From Mycolicibacterium porcinum (GTDB lineage Bacteria > Actinomycetota > Actinomycetes > Mycobacteriales > Mycobacteriaceae), in the NCBI GenBank assembly GCA_001942045.1, contig MSTD01000069.1, positions 1 through 23,531 on the forward strand: a stretch of DNA of 23,531 bases, read 5' to 3'. Within the stretch, counting starts at the first letter, position 1; every line of letters begins with the position of its first letter. The position numbers and the translations under genes were made by a program. Under the pieces are notes generated by a model. That model did not search any database and was not told the origin of the DNA. It saw only the letters and a list, made by a program, of their open reading frames with translations. Shown piece by piece: positions 1 to 7,600 of the stretch.

Positions 1-1450
1 GCAGCCCGCACTCGTTCGATTGGATGGTGGTGGTCTGGGCTCCTGCCAGCACACCGTCAGGCTGCGGCATCAACGACAACGCCGTATCCATCGCCTGCTG
101 CCCGACGTTCGGCGCCTCGCAGGGCAGCGAGCCTCTCCCCGGATCGCCCTGCCACGAATTGTTGAGATAGCGGAACACCGCCGTCATACCGCCGCCCTCG
201 GTGTACGCCACGGCATGGTTGGTGCCGTCCATGCGCGTCGACGTCGCAACGCATCCCGAGGGCGTGCAGGCCGACCGGAATGCCCACCAGTAGCTGGCGA
301 TCTGGTTGCCCGCCGCCGGCCACGGATTGCCGTTGAGGGTGGCGTGCGGGTTGTCGTAGTCGAGGCGGTAGAGACCGTCGAAAACCGGGGCCACGGGTGG
401 CGGGGTGGCCGCCGCGTTCGTCACACTCGCAACGGCGGTGGCGGGCGACGAGCTCGGCTGCTCACTCGCCGTGGCGTCGGCGGCAGGCCACAGCTGCCAC
501 AAGCCGATGCTGACGACGACCCCGGCGGCGACGATCGCCGCGACGGGCGCCCACCTCGGCAACTCGGGTAACCGGAACCCACTCGCCTGGTGGCCGAATA
601 CCGGCGCGGCCGGTGCCTGCGTCAAAGTCAGTGCGGGCATCGGGGTTTCATCGGCCAGCGCATGGGCGAAAGCGCCGCAGCTGGCGAAGCGGTCGGCCGG
701 GTTCTTGGCGAGGGCCTTGGCGAACACCGGGTCGAGATCGGCCAACTCGGGACGGATGTCGGCCAAAGCCGGCGGCTTGGAGTTGACGTGGCGGCTGACC
801 ACGACGGCGGGGTTGGGGTGCGCGAACAGTTGCGTCCCGGTCAGCAGGTGGTACGCGGTGCAGGCCAGGGCGTACTGGTCTGCACCGGCGTCGGCATCCT
901 CCCCCACCAGTTGTTCCGGTGCCGCATATCCGGCGTTGTCAGCAGCGCCTACGCCGCGCGCGATTCCAAGGCCGGCGAGCACAGCTCGCGCCACCCCCTC
1001 ACCGTCGACGTCGGCGAGGACGATGTTGCCCGGCCTGACATCGCGATGCAGCAAACCATGCTTGTGCGCATAGTCGAGTGCCCCGGCAACCGCGATGACG
1101 ATGCGGCAAACCTGTTCGCGCGGCAGGCCGTTGGGATACCGCTGATCGAGAAGACCAGCGACATCCGTGCCCTCGACGAACTGCCTGGACATCCAGAGCC
1201 GGCCGTCGGCCTCCCCGTGCCCGCAGACCTTGGCAATGCTGGGATGCCACAACGAGGCGGCCACGTCCGCCTCGCGGTGAAACCGCTCCCGGTAGTCGGG
1301 CTCGGCGGACCACTCGGTGGGCAGCACGGTCAGCACTTCGCGTCCGCGACGTCTGGGATGCTGAGCGAGGTAGACCTCCCCTGCCCCGCCTGACCCCAGC
1401 GATCGAACGATCCGGAACACGGAGAACGTCTCACCGACGTTGAGCGGCAT
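1..1450 (-). CDS. PknF-like membrane Ser/Thr kinase homologue, probable pseudokinase (3' end cut by window edge)
   Basis: The reading frame stays open from an ATG at 1450-1448 to the window edge (483 codons visible). The protein begins MPLNVGETFSVFRIVRSLG and follows the PknF-clade kinase layout. It keeps the glycine-rich loop (G19-S-G-G-A-G24), the alpha-C glutamate (E60), HRD (135-137), N142, APE (178-180, AAPEQ) and D191. Three key positions differ: the ATP-binding lysine of 'ALKVLP' is Thr41 (VLTVLP), the catalytic-loop Lys is Arg139 (HRDVRPGN), and DFG reads G160-L-G162. The activation loop is short and lacks the usual threonines. A membrane helix at about 301-321 is followed by a Pro/Ser/Thr linker and an extracytoplasmic domain (FDGLYRLDYDN..., with paired cysteines in ACTPSGCVA). 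The start is supported by TAGGAT at 1462-1457, 6 nt before the ATG, which suggests a leaderless mRNA. The fold assignment is firm. Loss of activity is inference, since some kinases tolerate such changes. Confidence 0.88.
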   Translation of the reverse strand, partial: MPLNVGETFSVFRIVRSLGSGGAGEVYLAQHPRRRGREVLTVLPTEWSAEPDYRERFHREADVAASLWHPSIAKVCGHGEADGRLWMSRQFVEGTDVAGLLDQRYPNGLPREQVCRIVIAVAGALDYAHKHGLLHRDVRPGNIVLADVDGEGVARAVLAGLGIARGVGAADNAGYAAPEQLVGEDADAGADQYALACTAYHLLTGTQLFAHPNPAVVVSRHVNSKPPALADIRPELADLDPVFAKALAKNPADRFASCGAFAHALADETPMPALTLTQAPAAPVFGHQASGFRLPELPRWAPVAAIVAAGVVVSIGLWQLWPAADATASEQPSSSPATAVASVTNAAATPPPVAPVFDGLYRLDYDNPHATLNGNPWPAAGNQIASYWWAFRSACTPSGCVATSTRMDGTNHAVAYTEGGGMTAVFRYLNNSWQGDPGRGSLPCEAPNVGQQAMDTALSLMPQPDGVLAGAQTTTIQSNECGL

Positions 1451-1456
1451 CCACGA

Positions 1457-1462
1457 ATCCTA
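1457..1462 (-). promoter_or_regulatory. -10 box of leaderless kinase-like gene
   Basis: TAGGAT on the minus strand fits TANNNT and ends 6 nt before the ATG at 1450. No Shine-Dalgarno is visible and no convincing -35 was found. Leaderless initiation is inferred from the spacing alone. Confidence 0.45.
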
Positions 1463-1565
1463 CGAACTGGCCTGCGGCGCGTGCGTCCGGTGTCCAGATC
1501 ATCGCTGCCGTCTCGCTGGGCGGGTTTGCTTTTGTTGCCCCACAATGCAAGTCAGACCGAGGGAT

Positions 1566-1595
1566 TTGTGTCTGCGCGCATCGGTCCGCTAATGT
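1566..1595 (+). promoter_or_regulatory. Promoter of tRNA-Gly
   Basis: TTGTGT (1566-1571) and TAATGT (1590-1595) are separated by 18 nt. They lie about 39 nt before the mature tRNA, as expected for a housekeeping sigma-factor promoter. Transcription would start near 1602, leaving a short 5' leader for RNase P to remove. Confidence 0.55.
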
Positions 1596-1633
1596 TCGGG
1601 CTTCGCGACGGGCGACGATCTCGCTCGTGGCGC

Positions 1634-1706
1634 GCGGATGTAGCGCAGTTGGTAGCGCATCACCTTGCCAAGGTGAGGGTCGCGGGTTCGAATCCCGTCA
1701 TCCGCT
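1634..1706 (+). tRNA. tRNA-Gly (anticodon GCC)
   Basis: A 73-nt cloverleaf can be drawn by hand. The acceptor arm GCGGATG pairs with CATCCGC, followed by discriminator T1706. The D-arm is GCGCAGTTGGTAGCGC, the anticodon arm is CACCT-TGCCA-AGGTG with anticodon GCC, and the T-arm is CGGGTTCGAATCCCG. The 3' CCA is not encoded, since CAA follows the discriminator. It reads GGC/GGU glycine codons. The gene stands alone between the kinase start and the hydrolase stop. Confidence 0.96.
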
Positions 1707-1729
1707 CAACAGTGTGATCGTGGCATCGA

Positions 1730-3379
1730 TCAGCGACTGACCACGTACCGTTCGCTGCCCACGATCGCATCCTGAATCCGCAAGGTCAGCGCGGGATCCC
1801 ACGCGCGCGGCGCCAAGATGTCGACCCAGAGATCGGCGGCGTCCGGGCCGAAGGCGTGCCCGTATCCGTAGGGCACGTCCGCGGAGAAGATCATGTCCAG
1901 CGTCACCCGCCAGAACGTCACGAACGGCAGCCATCGCATCCCCGGGTCCACATCGGGTCCCAAGGGCTCCCGCAGCCAGTCCGGGCGGTGAAACAGCAGG
2001 TCAAATGACCACCAGGTGATCGGGTCACTGGCGTGCTGCCAGAACACCACCCGCGGAAACTCCCACGGGCCAGGCAGATTCACATCGGACGTCCGGGACG
2101 CGAAGCGGATGTGGTGTCCCTGGTCGATCACCGGCAGGCGCTCGAACGAGCCGGGGTCGCGGTTGGCGGTGATTCTCCCCCACGGCTGGGCGAAATTGGG
2201 TGTCCCGACCAACAGCGCACCGTCGGTGCGGGCGACGATGTCCGCACCCGAGGCGAACGCCGACTGTCCGCCGAAGGAACCCAGGCTCTCCCCGAACACC
2301 ACGAGTTTCGGGCGCTTGGCTTCCGGCAGCGTGGTCCACACCCGGTGCACCGCCTCGAACAACGCCTGTCCCGCCAGCGGCGGGGTTTCCCGGTCGGCGA
2401 TGAAGGACAACGCGCTGGGCAGGAACGAATACTGCATGGACGCGATCGCGGTGTCGCCGTCGTTGACGTATTCGAGGGCGGCCGCGACGTTCGGGTTCAC
2501 CCACCCGCGGCCGGTCGTGGTCACCACCGCGAGCACCTTGCGTTCGAACGCGCGGGTGCGGTGCAGTTCGGCGATGACCTGCTCGGCGATGCCGTCGACG
2601 CTGTCCGCGGAGGTGCGGCCGGCGTACACCCGGATCGGGGTGAGCGCCGGTCGCCCTGTCACCGTCGAGATCTGTTGGGCACTCGGGCCACCGGCGACAA
2701 AGTTGCGCCCTTCCCGCCCGAGGGTGTCCCACGCCTGCGCCGACGCCGGCGAACCGGAGCGCTCCGGCGCACTCGGTTGCGTCACGCCCTCGGCGGTGCT
2801 CTTGTCAGCTGCCTCCGCCGAGCGTTCGGCCATGCTCAGCAGTCCGCGATGCAGGGCGCCGTCGAGCCCCATCACCACCAAGGTCACCACGATGGCCACC
2901 GCGGTCAGCCGGGCGACGGGTCCGGGCACGACCCGCCCACCGACGTCGGTCAAACGATTGGTGGCCCAACGCAATCCACGTCCGATGGCGATGAGGGCGA
3001 TTGCGATCGCCACGGCGATCAACAACACCAGAATGTAGAAGGACCGCTCGGTGCGCGGCATCCCGATCAGCTCGCGCAGGATCTGCTGCCACCATGACCC
3101 GAGCACCAGGAACGTCGGGACGAGCACGACAGCGGTACCGGCCAGCGTCCACCACCCGATCCGGCGGGTGCGCGATGACCACTGTGGGCGGATCCCGCAG
3201 CGGCGCACTACCCACGCGATGGCGCACCCCAACCCGTACCCGATGCCGAGGCTGATACCCGTCGCGACTCCTTGCAGATACCAGGCGCGGGGCAACAGCG
3301 AGGGGCTCATCGACCAGGCGAAGAACAGCAGGGCGACGGCCAAGCCGATCGGATGGAGGGTGCGCCAGGCACGCAGCAC
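1730..3379 (-). CDS. Membrane-anchored alpha/beta-hydrolase (Abhydrolase_9 / DUF2319-type)
   Basis: This 549-residue protein starts at a GTG (3379-3377). About five hydrophobic helices fill the first ~180 residues (for example ALLFFAWSM, LAGTAVVLVPTFLVLG, FYILVLLIAVAIAIALIAIG and AVAIVVTLVVMG). A soluble hydrolase domain follows, with the nucleophile elbow G-E-S365-L-G-S-F-G-G and, near the C-terminus, FGPDAADLWVDILAPRAWDP. The architecture matches the mycobacterial family that includes Rv1069c (recognised from memory), whose substrate is not established. The catalytic domain should sit at the membrane, and a lipid or ester substrate is only a guess. The gene stands alone and is transcribed away from the TetR gene at 3497, leaving a 117-bp divergent region. 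Confidence 0.85.
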   Translation of the reverse strand: MLRAWRTLHPIGLAVALLFFAWSMSPSLLPRAWYLQGVATGISLGIGYGLGCAIAWVVRRCGIRPQWSSRTRRIGWWTLAGTAVVLVPTFLVLGSWWQQILRELIGMPRTERSFYILVLLIAVAIAIALIAIGRGLRWATNRLTDVGGRVVPGPVARLTAVAIVVTLVVMGLDGALHRGLLSMAERSAEAADKSTAEGVTQPSAPERSGSPASAQAWDTLGREGRNFVAGGPSAQQISTVTGRPALTPIRVYAGRTSADSVDGIAEQVIAELHRTRAFERKVLAVVTTTGRGWVNPNVAAALEYVNDGDTAIASMQYSFLPSALSFIADRETPPLAGQALFEAVHRVWTTLPEAKRPKLVVFGESLGSFGGQSAFASGADIVARTDGALLVGTPNFAQPWGRITANRDPGSFERLPVIDQGHHIRFASRTSDVNLPGPWEFPRVVFWQHASDPITWWSFDLLFHRPDWLREPLGPDVDPGMRWLPFVTFWRVTLDMIFSADVPYGYGHAFGPDAADLWVDILAPRAWDPALTLRIQDAIVGSERYVVSR

Positions 3380-3434
3380 GAGGTACCGCCCTTCATTCAG
3401 TTGGGTATCGAGACTGTAGTGGACCGCGTGATCG

Positions 3435-3455
3435 CCAGCCGATTGCTAAGGCTGG
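3435..3455. repeat. Inverted repeat between divergent hydrolase and tetR genes
   Basis: CCAGCC and GGCTGG are perfect 6-bp arms around a 9-nt spacer (GATTGCTAA) in the 117-bp divergent region. It could be an operator, but it does not resemble the long palindrome before hemO, so a link to this TetR protein is uncertain. Confidence 0.35.
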
Positions 3456-3496
3456 ACTGACAGCTTCGGATTCCGTGGCGGGCGTTAGAGTCGAGC

Positions 3497-4063
3497 GTGC
3501 CCAGGATCAGCGCCTCATCGGTCGAAGAACACCGCGAGCTGGTCCAACAGCGCATCTTCGAGGCTTTCGCCACACTCATGGCCGAGTACAGCTTCGATGC
3601 CATCACGATGGCCAAACTCGCCGCCGAGGCGGGCATCGGCCGCACCGCGATCTATCACCACTTTCCGGACAAGGAATCGGTGGTGATCGCCTTCGCCTCC
3701 CACGAGACGACGCGCTACCTCGACGGACTGCGCGCCGCGCTGTCGGAGGTCGACGATCCGGTCGCCCGTCTGGGCGTCTACATCCGGCATCAGCTGGAGG
3801 CCGGGCAGGAATTCCACATGGGCATGGGCATGCAGCTCTACGGCGCGTTGTCGACCGAAACCATGCTGGCCATCCGCGACCACGTCGTGGCGGTGGAAGA
3901 CGTGCTGCGCGAGATCCTGGCCCAGGGTGTGGCCAGCGGCCAGTTCGTCGTCGACGACGAGCCCGCCACGATGTCGTTGATTCATGCGTGCCTGGCGCCG
4001 CGGCACCTTCCGGTCGAGGCCATCGAACGGTTCGTCCTGCGCGCACTGAGCGCGACGGTCTAG
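3497..4063 (+). CDS. TetR/AcrR-family transcriptional regulator
   Basis: This 188-residue protein has the normal TetR length. An N-terminal helix-turn-helix occupies about residues 37-57 (ITMAKLAAEAGIGRTAIYHH, then FPDKES), with the family's hallmark YHHFPDKE. The C-terminal ligand domain (about 70-188) has no motif that reveals the effector. The start is a GTG at 3497 with no good Shine-Dalgarno; TAGAGT at 3486-3491 is 5 nt upstream, slightly close for a leaderless start. The gene lies 120 bp upstream of the heme oxygenase in the same direction, and a 33-bp palindrome lies between them. The simplest reading is that this protein represses the oxygenase. Heme or a heme product as ligand is inference from the neighbour only. 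Confidence 0.9.
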   Translation: MPRISASSVEEHRELVQQRIFEAFATLMAEYSFDAITMAKLAAEAGIGRTAIYHHFPDKESVVIAFASHETTRYLDGLRAALSEVDDPVARLGVYIRHQLEAGQEFHMGMGMQLYGALSTETMLAIRDHVVAVEDVLREILAQGVASGQFVVDDEPATMSLIHACLAPRHLPVEAIERFVLRALSATV

Positions 4064-4121
4064 TCACGACTCGCTCGAAAAACGTAAGCCCCCGAACCCG
4101 TCGGCACCGTGTTAGGTTTCC

Positions 4122-4154
4122 GACAGGTTGTCAGCATCATGCTGACAAGCTGTC
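4122..4154. promoter_or_regulatory. 33-bp palindromic operator upstream of heme oxygenase
   Basis: The arms GACAGGTTGTCAGCAT and ATGCTGACAAGCTGTC are complementary at 15 of 16 positions around a single C (4138). The inner 21 bp (4128-4148) is perfectly palindromic. A possible -10 (TAGGTT, 4113-4118) lies just upstream, which would place the palindrome at the transcription start and early 5' UTR, a roadblock position. The oxygenase ATG is 30 nt downstream. Length and position fit a TetR operator for the regulator encoded immediately upstream. Confidence 0.7.
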
Positions 4155-4183
4155 AAAGTTGAGCCCTACCAAGTGGAGCGAGT

Positions 4184-4840
4184 ATGCCGCCGAGCGCCGT
4201 CGCAACCGAGTCCGTCCGTTCACTGTCCGCGGCGATGCGTCAGGACTCGACCGACCAGCACGACGCCGCCGAGCAATCGCCGTTTGTCACCGAACTGCTG
4301 AGTGGCCGGGTCAACGAGCGGGGCTACATCGACTACCTGCTGCGGTTGCGCGCGATCTACGCCGCGCTGGAAACCGCCGTGCGCGAGCACCGCGACGATC
4401 CCCTCGTCGGCGCCGTGTACGACCCGACCCTCGAACGGCTGAGTGCCATCGACGCTGATCTGGAGCACTGGGCGCCCGGCACGGATCGCGATGTCGACTC
4501 ACCCGCCGTACGCGCCTATTGCGCCCGGTTCACCGATGCCCCGTGGGGCGGCGCACTGGTGGCGCACCACTACACCCGCTACCTCGGCGACCTCTCCGGC
4601 GGCCAGGCCATCGGTCGCATCTTGGGGCGGTCCTTCGAGCTCGACGGCGACGGTCTGGCCTTCTATGACTTCCCAATGCGGCCCAAGCCGTACAAGGACG
4701 CCTACCGTGCCCGCCTCGACGGACTCGAGCTCGACGCGGATGAGATCGACCGCGTGGTCGACGAGGTGAAACTGGCCTTCAGTCTCAACCAGCGCGTCTT
4801 CGACGAACTCGCCGAGCAGCTGCCGTCCTACCGGCGCTGA
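4184..4840 (+). CDS. Heme oxygenase (biliverdin-producing, HmuO type)
   Basis: This 218-residue protein matches canonical bacterial heme oxygenases. It oxidises heme to biliverdin, CO and ferrous iron in the cytosol, using electrons from a reductase partner. The proximal-ligand region is DSTDQH26DAAEQS. The distal helix is TRYLGDLSGGQ, with G135, D136 and G139-G140 at the positions expected for HmuO. SFELDGDGLAFYDFP and LAFSLNQRVFDEL are also family features. The ATG at 4184 follows a GGAG Shine-Dalgarno (GTGGAGCGAGT). This differs from the MhuD-type heme degraders of mycobacteria. The gene sits between a TetR gene with a palindromic operator and an iron-box-linked PPE gene, which suggests use of heme as an iron source. 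Confidence 0.95.
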   Translation: MPPSAVATESVRSLSAAMRQDSTDQHDAAEQSPFVTELLSGRVNERGYIDYLLRLRAIYAALETAVREHRDDPLVGAVYDPTLERLSAIDADLEHWAPGTDRDVDSPAVRAYCARFTDAPWGGALVAHHYTRYLGDLSGGQAIGRILGRSFELDGDGLAFYDFPMRPKPYKDAYRARLDGLELDADEIDRVVDEVKLAFSLNQRVFDELAEQLPSYRR

Positions 4841-4908
4841 CCTCACCCCAACCCCCGTATTGACGATCCGCCAACACATAGGAACTTCATACCCCAAATC
4901 AGCTGAAG

Positions 4909-4927
4909 TTAGCTTACGCTAACCATA
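4909..4927. promoter_or_regulatory. IdeR-type iron box
   Basis: TTAGCTTACGCTAACCATA matches the IdeR/DtxR consensus TTAGGTTAGSCTAACCTAA at 15 of 19 positions. The overlapping CATACT (4924-4929) is a possible -10, so bound IdeR would block transcription when iron is plentiful. It lies between the heme oxygenase stop and the PPE gene and points to iron repression of the PPE unit. The -35 is unclear. Confidence 0.68.
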
Positions 4928-5001
4928 CTTAGCTGCTGGGGGCAAAGCGATCGAAAGGAGGCGCCGGGCCGCCTGCACGCACTGCACCCCGGACTACGCC
5001 G

Positions 5002-5073
5002 ATGACCATGTGCACTCCCAACCCCAAGGCAGCAAACAGCTCCGTCGCCACCCTGTTGGGTGGACCGCGATGA
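5002..5073 (+). CDS. Possible 23-codon leader ORF overlapping the PPE start
   Basis: ATG at 5002 (with a second in-frame ATG at 5008) opens a 23-codon frame beginning [14 protein letters not shown] and ending LLGGPR. It stops at TGA 5071-5073, which overlaps the PPE ATG (5070-5072) as ATGA, a classic translational-coupling arrangement. No good Shine-Dalgarno precedes it; the strongest nearby motif, AAAGGAGG (4954-4961), is about 40 nt upstream. It may only reflect the way the next start is embedded, so coding is not certain. It lies downstream of the iron box and would be on the PPE mRNA. Confidence 0.4.
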   Translation: MTMCTPNPKAANSSVATLLGGPR

Positions 5074-6671
5074 CCGCCCCGGTCTGGATGGCCGTACCGC
5101 CCGAAGTGCACTCCGCGCTGCTGAGCAGCGGCCCCGGCGCCGGCCCGCTACTGGCCGCGGCCGGAGCCTGGAGTTCCCTGAGCACCGAATACTCTTCTGC
5201 GGCAAGCGAATTGACCGCCCTGATCGGCACCGTGCAGGCCGGCGCCTGGGAGGGCCCGAGCGCCGAGCGTTACACGGCGGCACACGTGCCCTACCTGGCC
5301 TGGCTGAGTGAGACGAGCGCGAGCACCGCCGGGGTGGCCGCGCAGATCGAGACCGCCGCCGCCTCCTACACCGCCGCCCTGGCCGCGATGCCGACACTGG
5401 CCGAGTTGGCCGCCAACCGCACGACCCTCGGTGTGCTGGTGGCCACCAACTTCTTCGGGATCAACACCGTCCCGATCGCAGTCAATGAAGCCGACTACGT
5501 ACGCATGTGGATCCAGGCAGCGACGACGATGACCCTCTACCAGGGCGCCACCGAGGTCGCGGTCGCCACCACACCGCCGTCCACCGCAGCACCGCTGCTG
5601 GTGGCGCCGGGAATCGGAGAGGCCGGCTCCGCATCGGCCACCATGACGCAGTCCGCGGCCGTAGCCAGGGCCTCCGAGTCCGGTTCTTCCCTGAGCTTGA
5701 GTGACTTGATCAGTTCGTACGAGGAGTTCGTCGAGTGGGTGAAGGCCAACGATCCGATCGGGAACTGGTTGGCCGGGCAATCTGAGCACTTCTACGGAAT
5801 GTACGACCAGCTCAGGGAATTCATTCTCGAGCCATGGCGGATTCCGCAGGTGCTGGCCGAGATCATCGCCGACCCGTCATTGCTGTTCAGCACCTACATC
5901 AACGTGTTCTTCCTCGGTGCGTACACGGCGGTGTTCGCCGTACTCGGAACCCCCTTGTACGCCGCGGCGGTCGCCGCGGCCTCCCCTGCCATGCTCGGCA
6001 TGCTCGGGCTCATCTCACTGGCACAGGCGTACGACGTCCCGCTCGACCCGCCGGCCGAGGAGATCGCCCCACGTGCCGAGCAGCCCGCGGTGGCCGCGTT
6101 GCCCGGCTCCCCGCCGCCGGCATCGGTGACCGCGGGCGCCGCACCTACGACGGCACCCACCGCCGCGCCGGCCGCCCCCGCACCGTCAACTCCCGCTCCG
6201 ATGCCTGCCGGTGCCGAGAGCGCCCTCTATGCGGTGCCGGGCGGGGGTTCAGGATTCGGCTTCGGCTCGACATCGAAGTACAGCGCCACAGCGAAGGCCT
6301 CGGACTCGGTCGGGGCATCAGCCGCTGCCGCCGCGACCGCGGCCGCGATCGACAAGCGACGGGCGCAGGCCCGCAAGCGTCGTGCCGGGACGGCCAAGGA
6401 CCGCGGCTACCGCTACGAGTTCATGACCGCCGACGGCGACGCCGCCGCACCGCCGCCCGACCAACCCGCCACCACCCGGGTCTCCAGCACCGGCACCGGC
6501 AATCTCGGATTCACCGGCACCGCAGTGAAATCCGCCGTCGCCGGCCCGGCCGGGCTGACCACCCTGGCCGACGACACGTTCGGCAACAGCACCGCCACTC
6601 CGATGCTGCCGGGCAGCTGGCAGAGCCGGGCCGGTGAGGTGCCCGGCACGGACAACGAGGCCGGCGCCTAA
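5070..6671 (+). CDS. PPE-family protein, PPE-PPW subgroup (PPE37-like)
   Basis: This 533-residue protein begins [20 protein letters not shown], with the PPE motif in the expected place. The conserved N-terminal helical PPE domain (about 1-180) contains WEGPSAERY and [18 protein letters not shown] hydrophobic middle ([23 protein letters not shown]) and a Pro/Ala-rich stretch follow. The C-terminus carries the subgroup signatures G480-F-T-G-T484 and P511-M-L-P-G-S-W517. The N-terminal part reads closely like M. tuberculosis PPE37 (Rv2123), which is iron-repressed and linked to heme use (from memory). PPE proteins are usually type VII secretion substrates and often pair with a PE protein; no PE gene is adjacent here. 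ATG 5070 is chosen because family homology starts there and GGTGGA precedes it; a GTG at 5010 would add 20 unrelated residues. Confidence 0.92.
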   Translation: MTAPVWMAVPPEVHSALLSSGPGAGPLLAAAGAWSSLSTEYSSAASELTALIGTVQAGAWEGPSAERYTAAHVPYLAWLSETSASTAGVAAQIETAAASYTAALAAMPTLAELAANRTTLGVLVATNFFGINTVPIAVNEADYVRMWIQAATTMTLYQGATEVAVATTPPSTAAPLLVAPGIGEAGSASATMTQSAAVARASESGSSLSLSDLISSYEEFVEWVKANDPIGNWLAGQSEHFYGMYDQLREFILEPWRIPQVLAEIIADPSLLFSTYINVFFLGAYTAVFAVLGTPLYAAAVAAASPAMLGMLGLISLAQAYDVPLDPPAEEIAPRAEQPAVAALPGSPPPASVTAGAAPTTAPTAAPAAPAPSTPAPMPAGAESALYAVPGGGSGFGFGSTSKYSATAKASDSVGASAAAAATAAAIDKRRAQARKRRAGTAKDRGYRYEFMTADGDAAAPPPDQPATTRVSSTGTGNLGFTGTAVKSAVAGPAGLTTLADDTFGNSTATPMLPGSWQSRAGEVPGTDNEAGA

Positions 6672-6754
6672 CCGATCTATGTTGAGGCCGTGAACAATTG
6701 GTGAGAACTGGCGCCGCCGGCCGTCTCTGAGGTCCGGTTCCGGCGACTCGTGGC

Positions 6755-6760
6755 GATACT
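6755..6760 (+). promoter_or_regulatory. Possible -10 box before the membrane protein gene
   Basis: GATACT lies 27 nt before the GTG at 6788, with a GGGAG Shine-Dalgarno in between. The match is weak and no clear -35 is seen. The 116-bp gap after the PPE gene also contains the arms CGCCGG...CCGGCG, possibly a weak terminator hairpin. Confidence 0.25.
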
Positions 6761-6787
6761 GGTGACTCCGAGCGAAGGGAGCACCGC

Positions 6788-7600
6788 GTGACGGCCGACA
6801 CCGCGCAGCAGGCCGGCGGCTGGGAAAGCACGCTCCCCCACTTCTCGACCGTGGAGAAGCACGGCGCCATCACGGTGCCGGTCTCCCACCCCTCGGAGAC
6901 ACTGCGGTTCTTCGCCGGGCTCACCTTCGTGTTGTGGGCGCTCGTCGCTGTCGGGGCCGCGTTCTGGTATCACACCATGCAGACCCACGCCCCGTCGCCA
7001 TGGCTCGGTTTCGCCACGATCCTGGGTTCGTTCCTGCCCGCCATCCTCTCCACCATCGTCGCCGACGAGGCCCGCGACACATTCGGGCAACGCCGGACCG
7101 GAAATCGGATCGCACTGATTCCGACTCTGTCCGGTGTCGCGGTCGGGTTGCTCGGCGCCGCAGTGTGGTTCAGAGATGTCAGCGGCGCTGTCATCGCCCT
7201 GGTCAGCGTGGTGTGCTCAGCCGGCGCGGCGATCGCCACCCTCACGGCATGGCGGGGCGTGCGCTACCTCCGGCGGCGCCAGGACCGGCTGGCGGCGTTG
7301 CGGAACCACGGCGTTCGTTCCACGGGTGAGCTGCGCAACGTGAAATTCCTGAAACGTTGGACCGCGGACGACCCGCAATTCACCGTCACCGTCGCATTCG
7401 AAGGTCCGACCGGACGCCGGGTGGTGACGGCGAACATGGTCGCCGATCACGCCCGGGTTCCGCTGGCGGGGTCACGTGTCCTCGTCTTCTGTGCACCGCA
7501 CGACGCCAGCGATGACGTGCTGATCGAACTCGACCCCGCCGATCCGCCCAAGTTCGACCGCGATCCCGGTGGCCGGTACCGCAAGCCGAGCGGCACTTAG
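6788..7600 (+). CDS. Unrecognised membrane protein with C-terminal soluble domain
   Basis: This 270-residue protein is not from a family I can name. After a polar N-terminus there are about four hydrophobic helices: ~39-60 (FAGLTFVLWALVAVGAAFWY), ~70-90 (GFATILGSFLPAILSTIVA), ~106-125 (LIPTLSGVAVGLLGAAVWF) and ~130-150 (AVIALVSVVCSAGAAIATL). A basic stretch (RYLRRRQDRLAALRNHG) leads into a small domain with beta-like strands (FTVTVAFEGPTGRRVV, GSRVLVFCAPHD, DVLIELDP), loosely like DUF3592-type domains. The GTG start at 6788 has a GGGAG Shine-Dalgarno 7 nt upstream. It ends convergently with the DAHP synthase gene, sharing the bases TTAG for both stop codons. Confidence 0.75.
   Translation: MTADTAQQAGGWESTLPHFSTVEKHGAITVPVSHPSETLRFFAGLTFVLWALVAVGAAFWYHTMQTHAPSPWLGFATILGSFLPAILSTIVADEARDTFGQRRTGNRIALIPTLSGVAVGLLGAAVWFRDVSGAVIALVSVVCSAGAAIATLTAWRGVRYLRRRQDRLAALRNHGVRSTGELRNVKFLKRWTADDPQFTVTVAFEGPTGRRVVTANMVADHARVPLAGSRVLVFCAPHDASDDVLIELDPADPPKFDRDPGGRYRKPSGT

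Noticed and set aside
4139..4162. Seven-codon frame inside the hemO palindrome (ATG CTG ACA ...)
   Set aside because: It has no ribosome-binding site and is explained by the palindrome itself; too short to support.
5010..5069. GTG 5010 as the PPE start
   Set aside because: It adds 20 residues unlike any PPE N-terminus; homology begins at [12 protein letters not shown] (5070).
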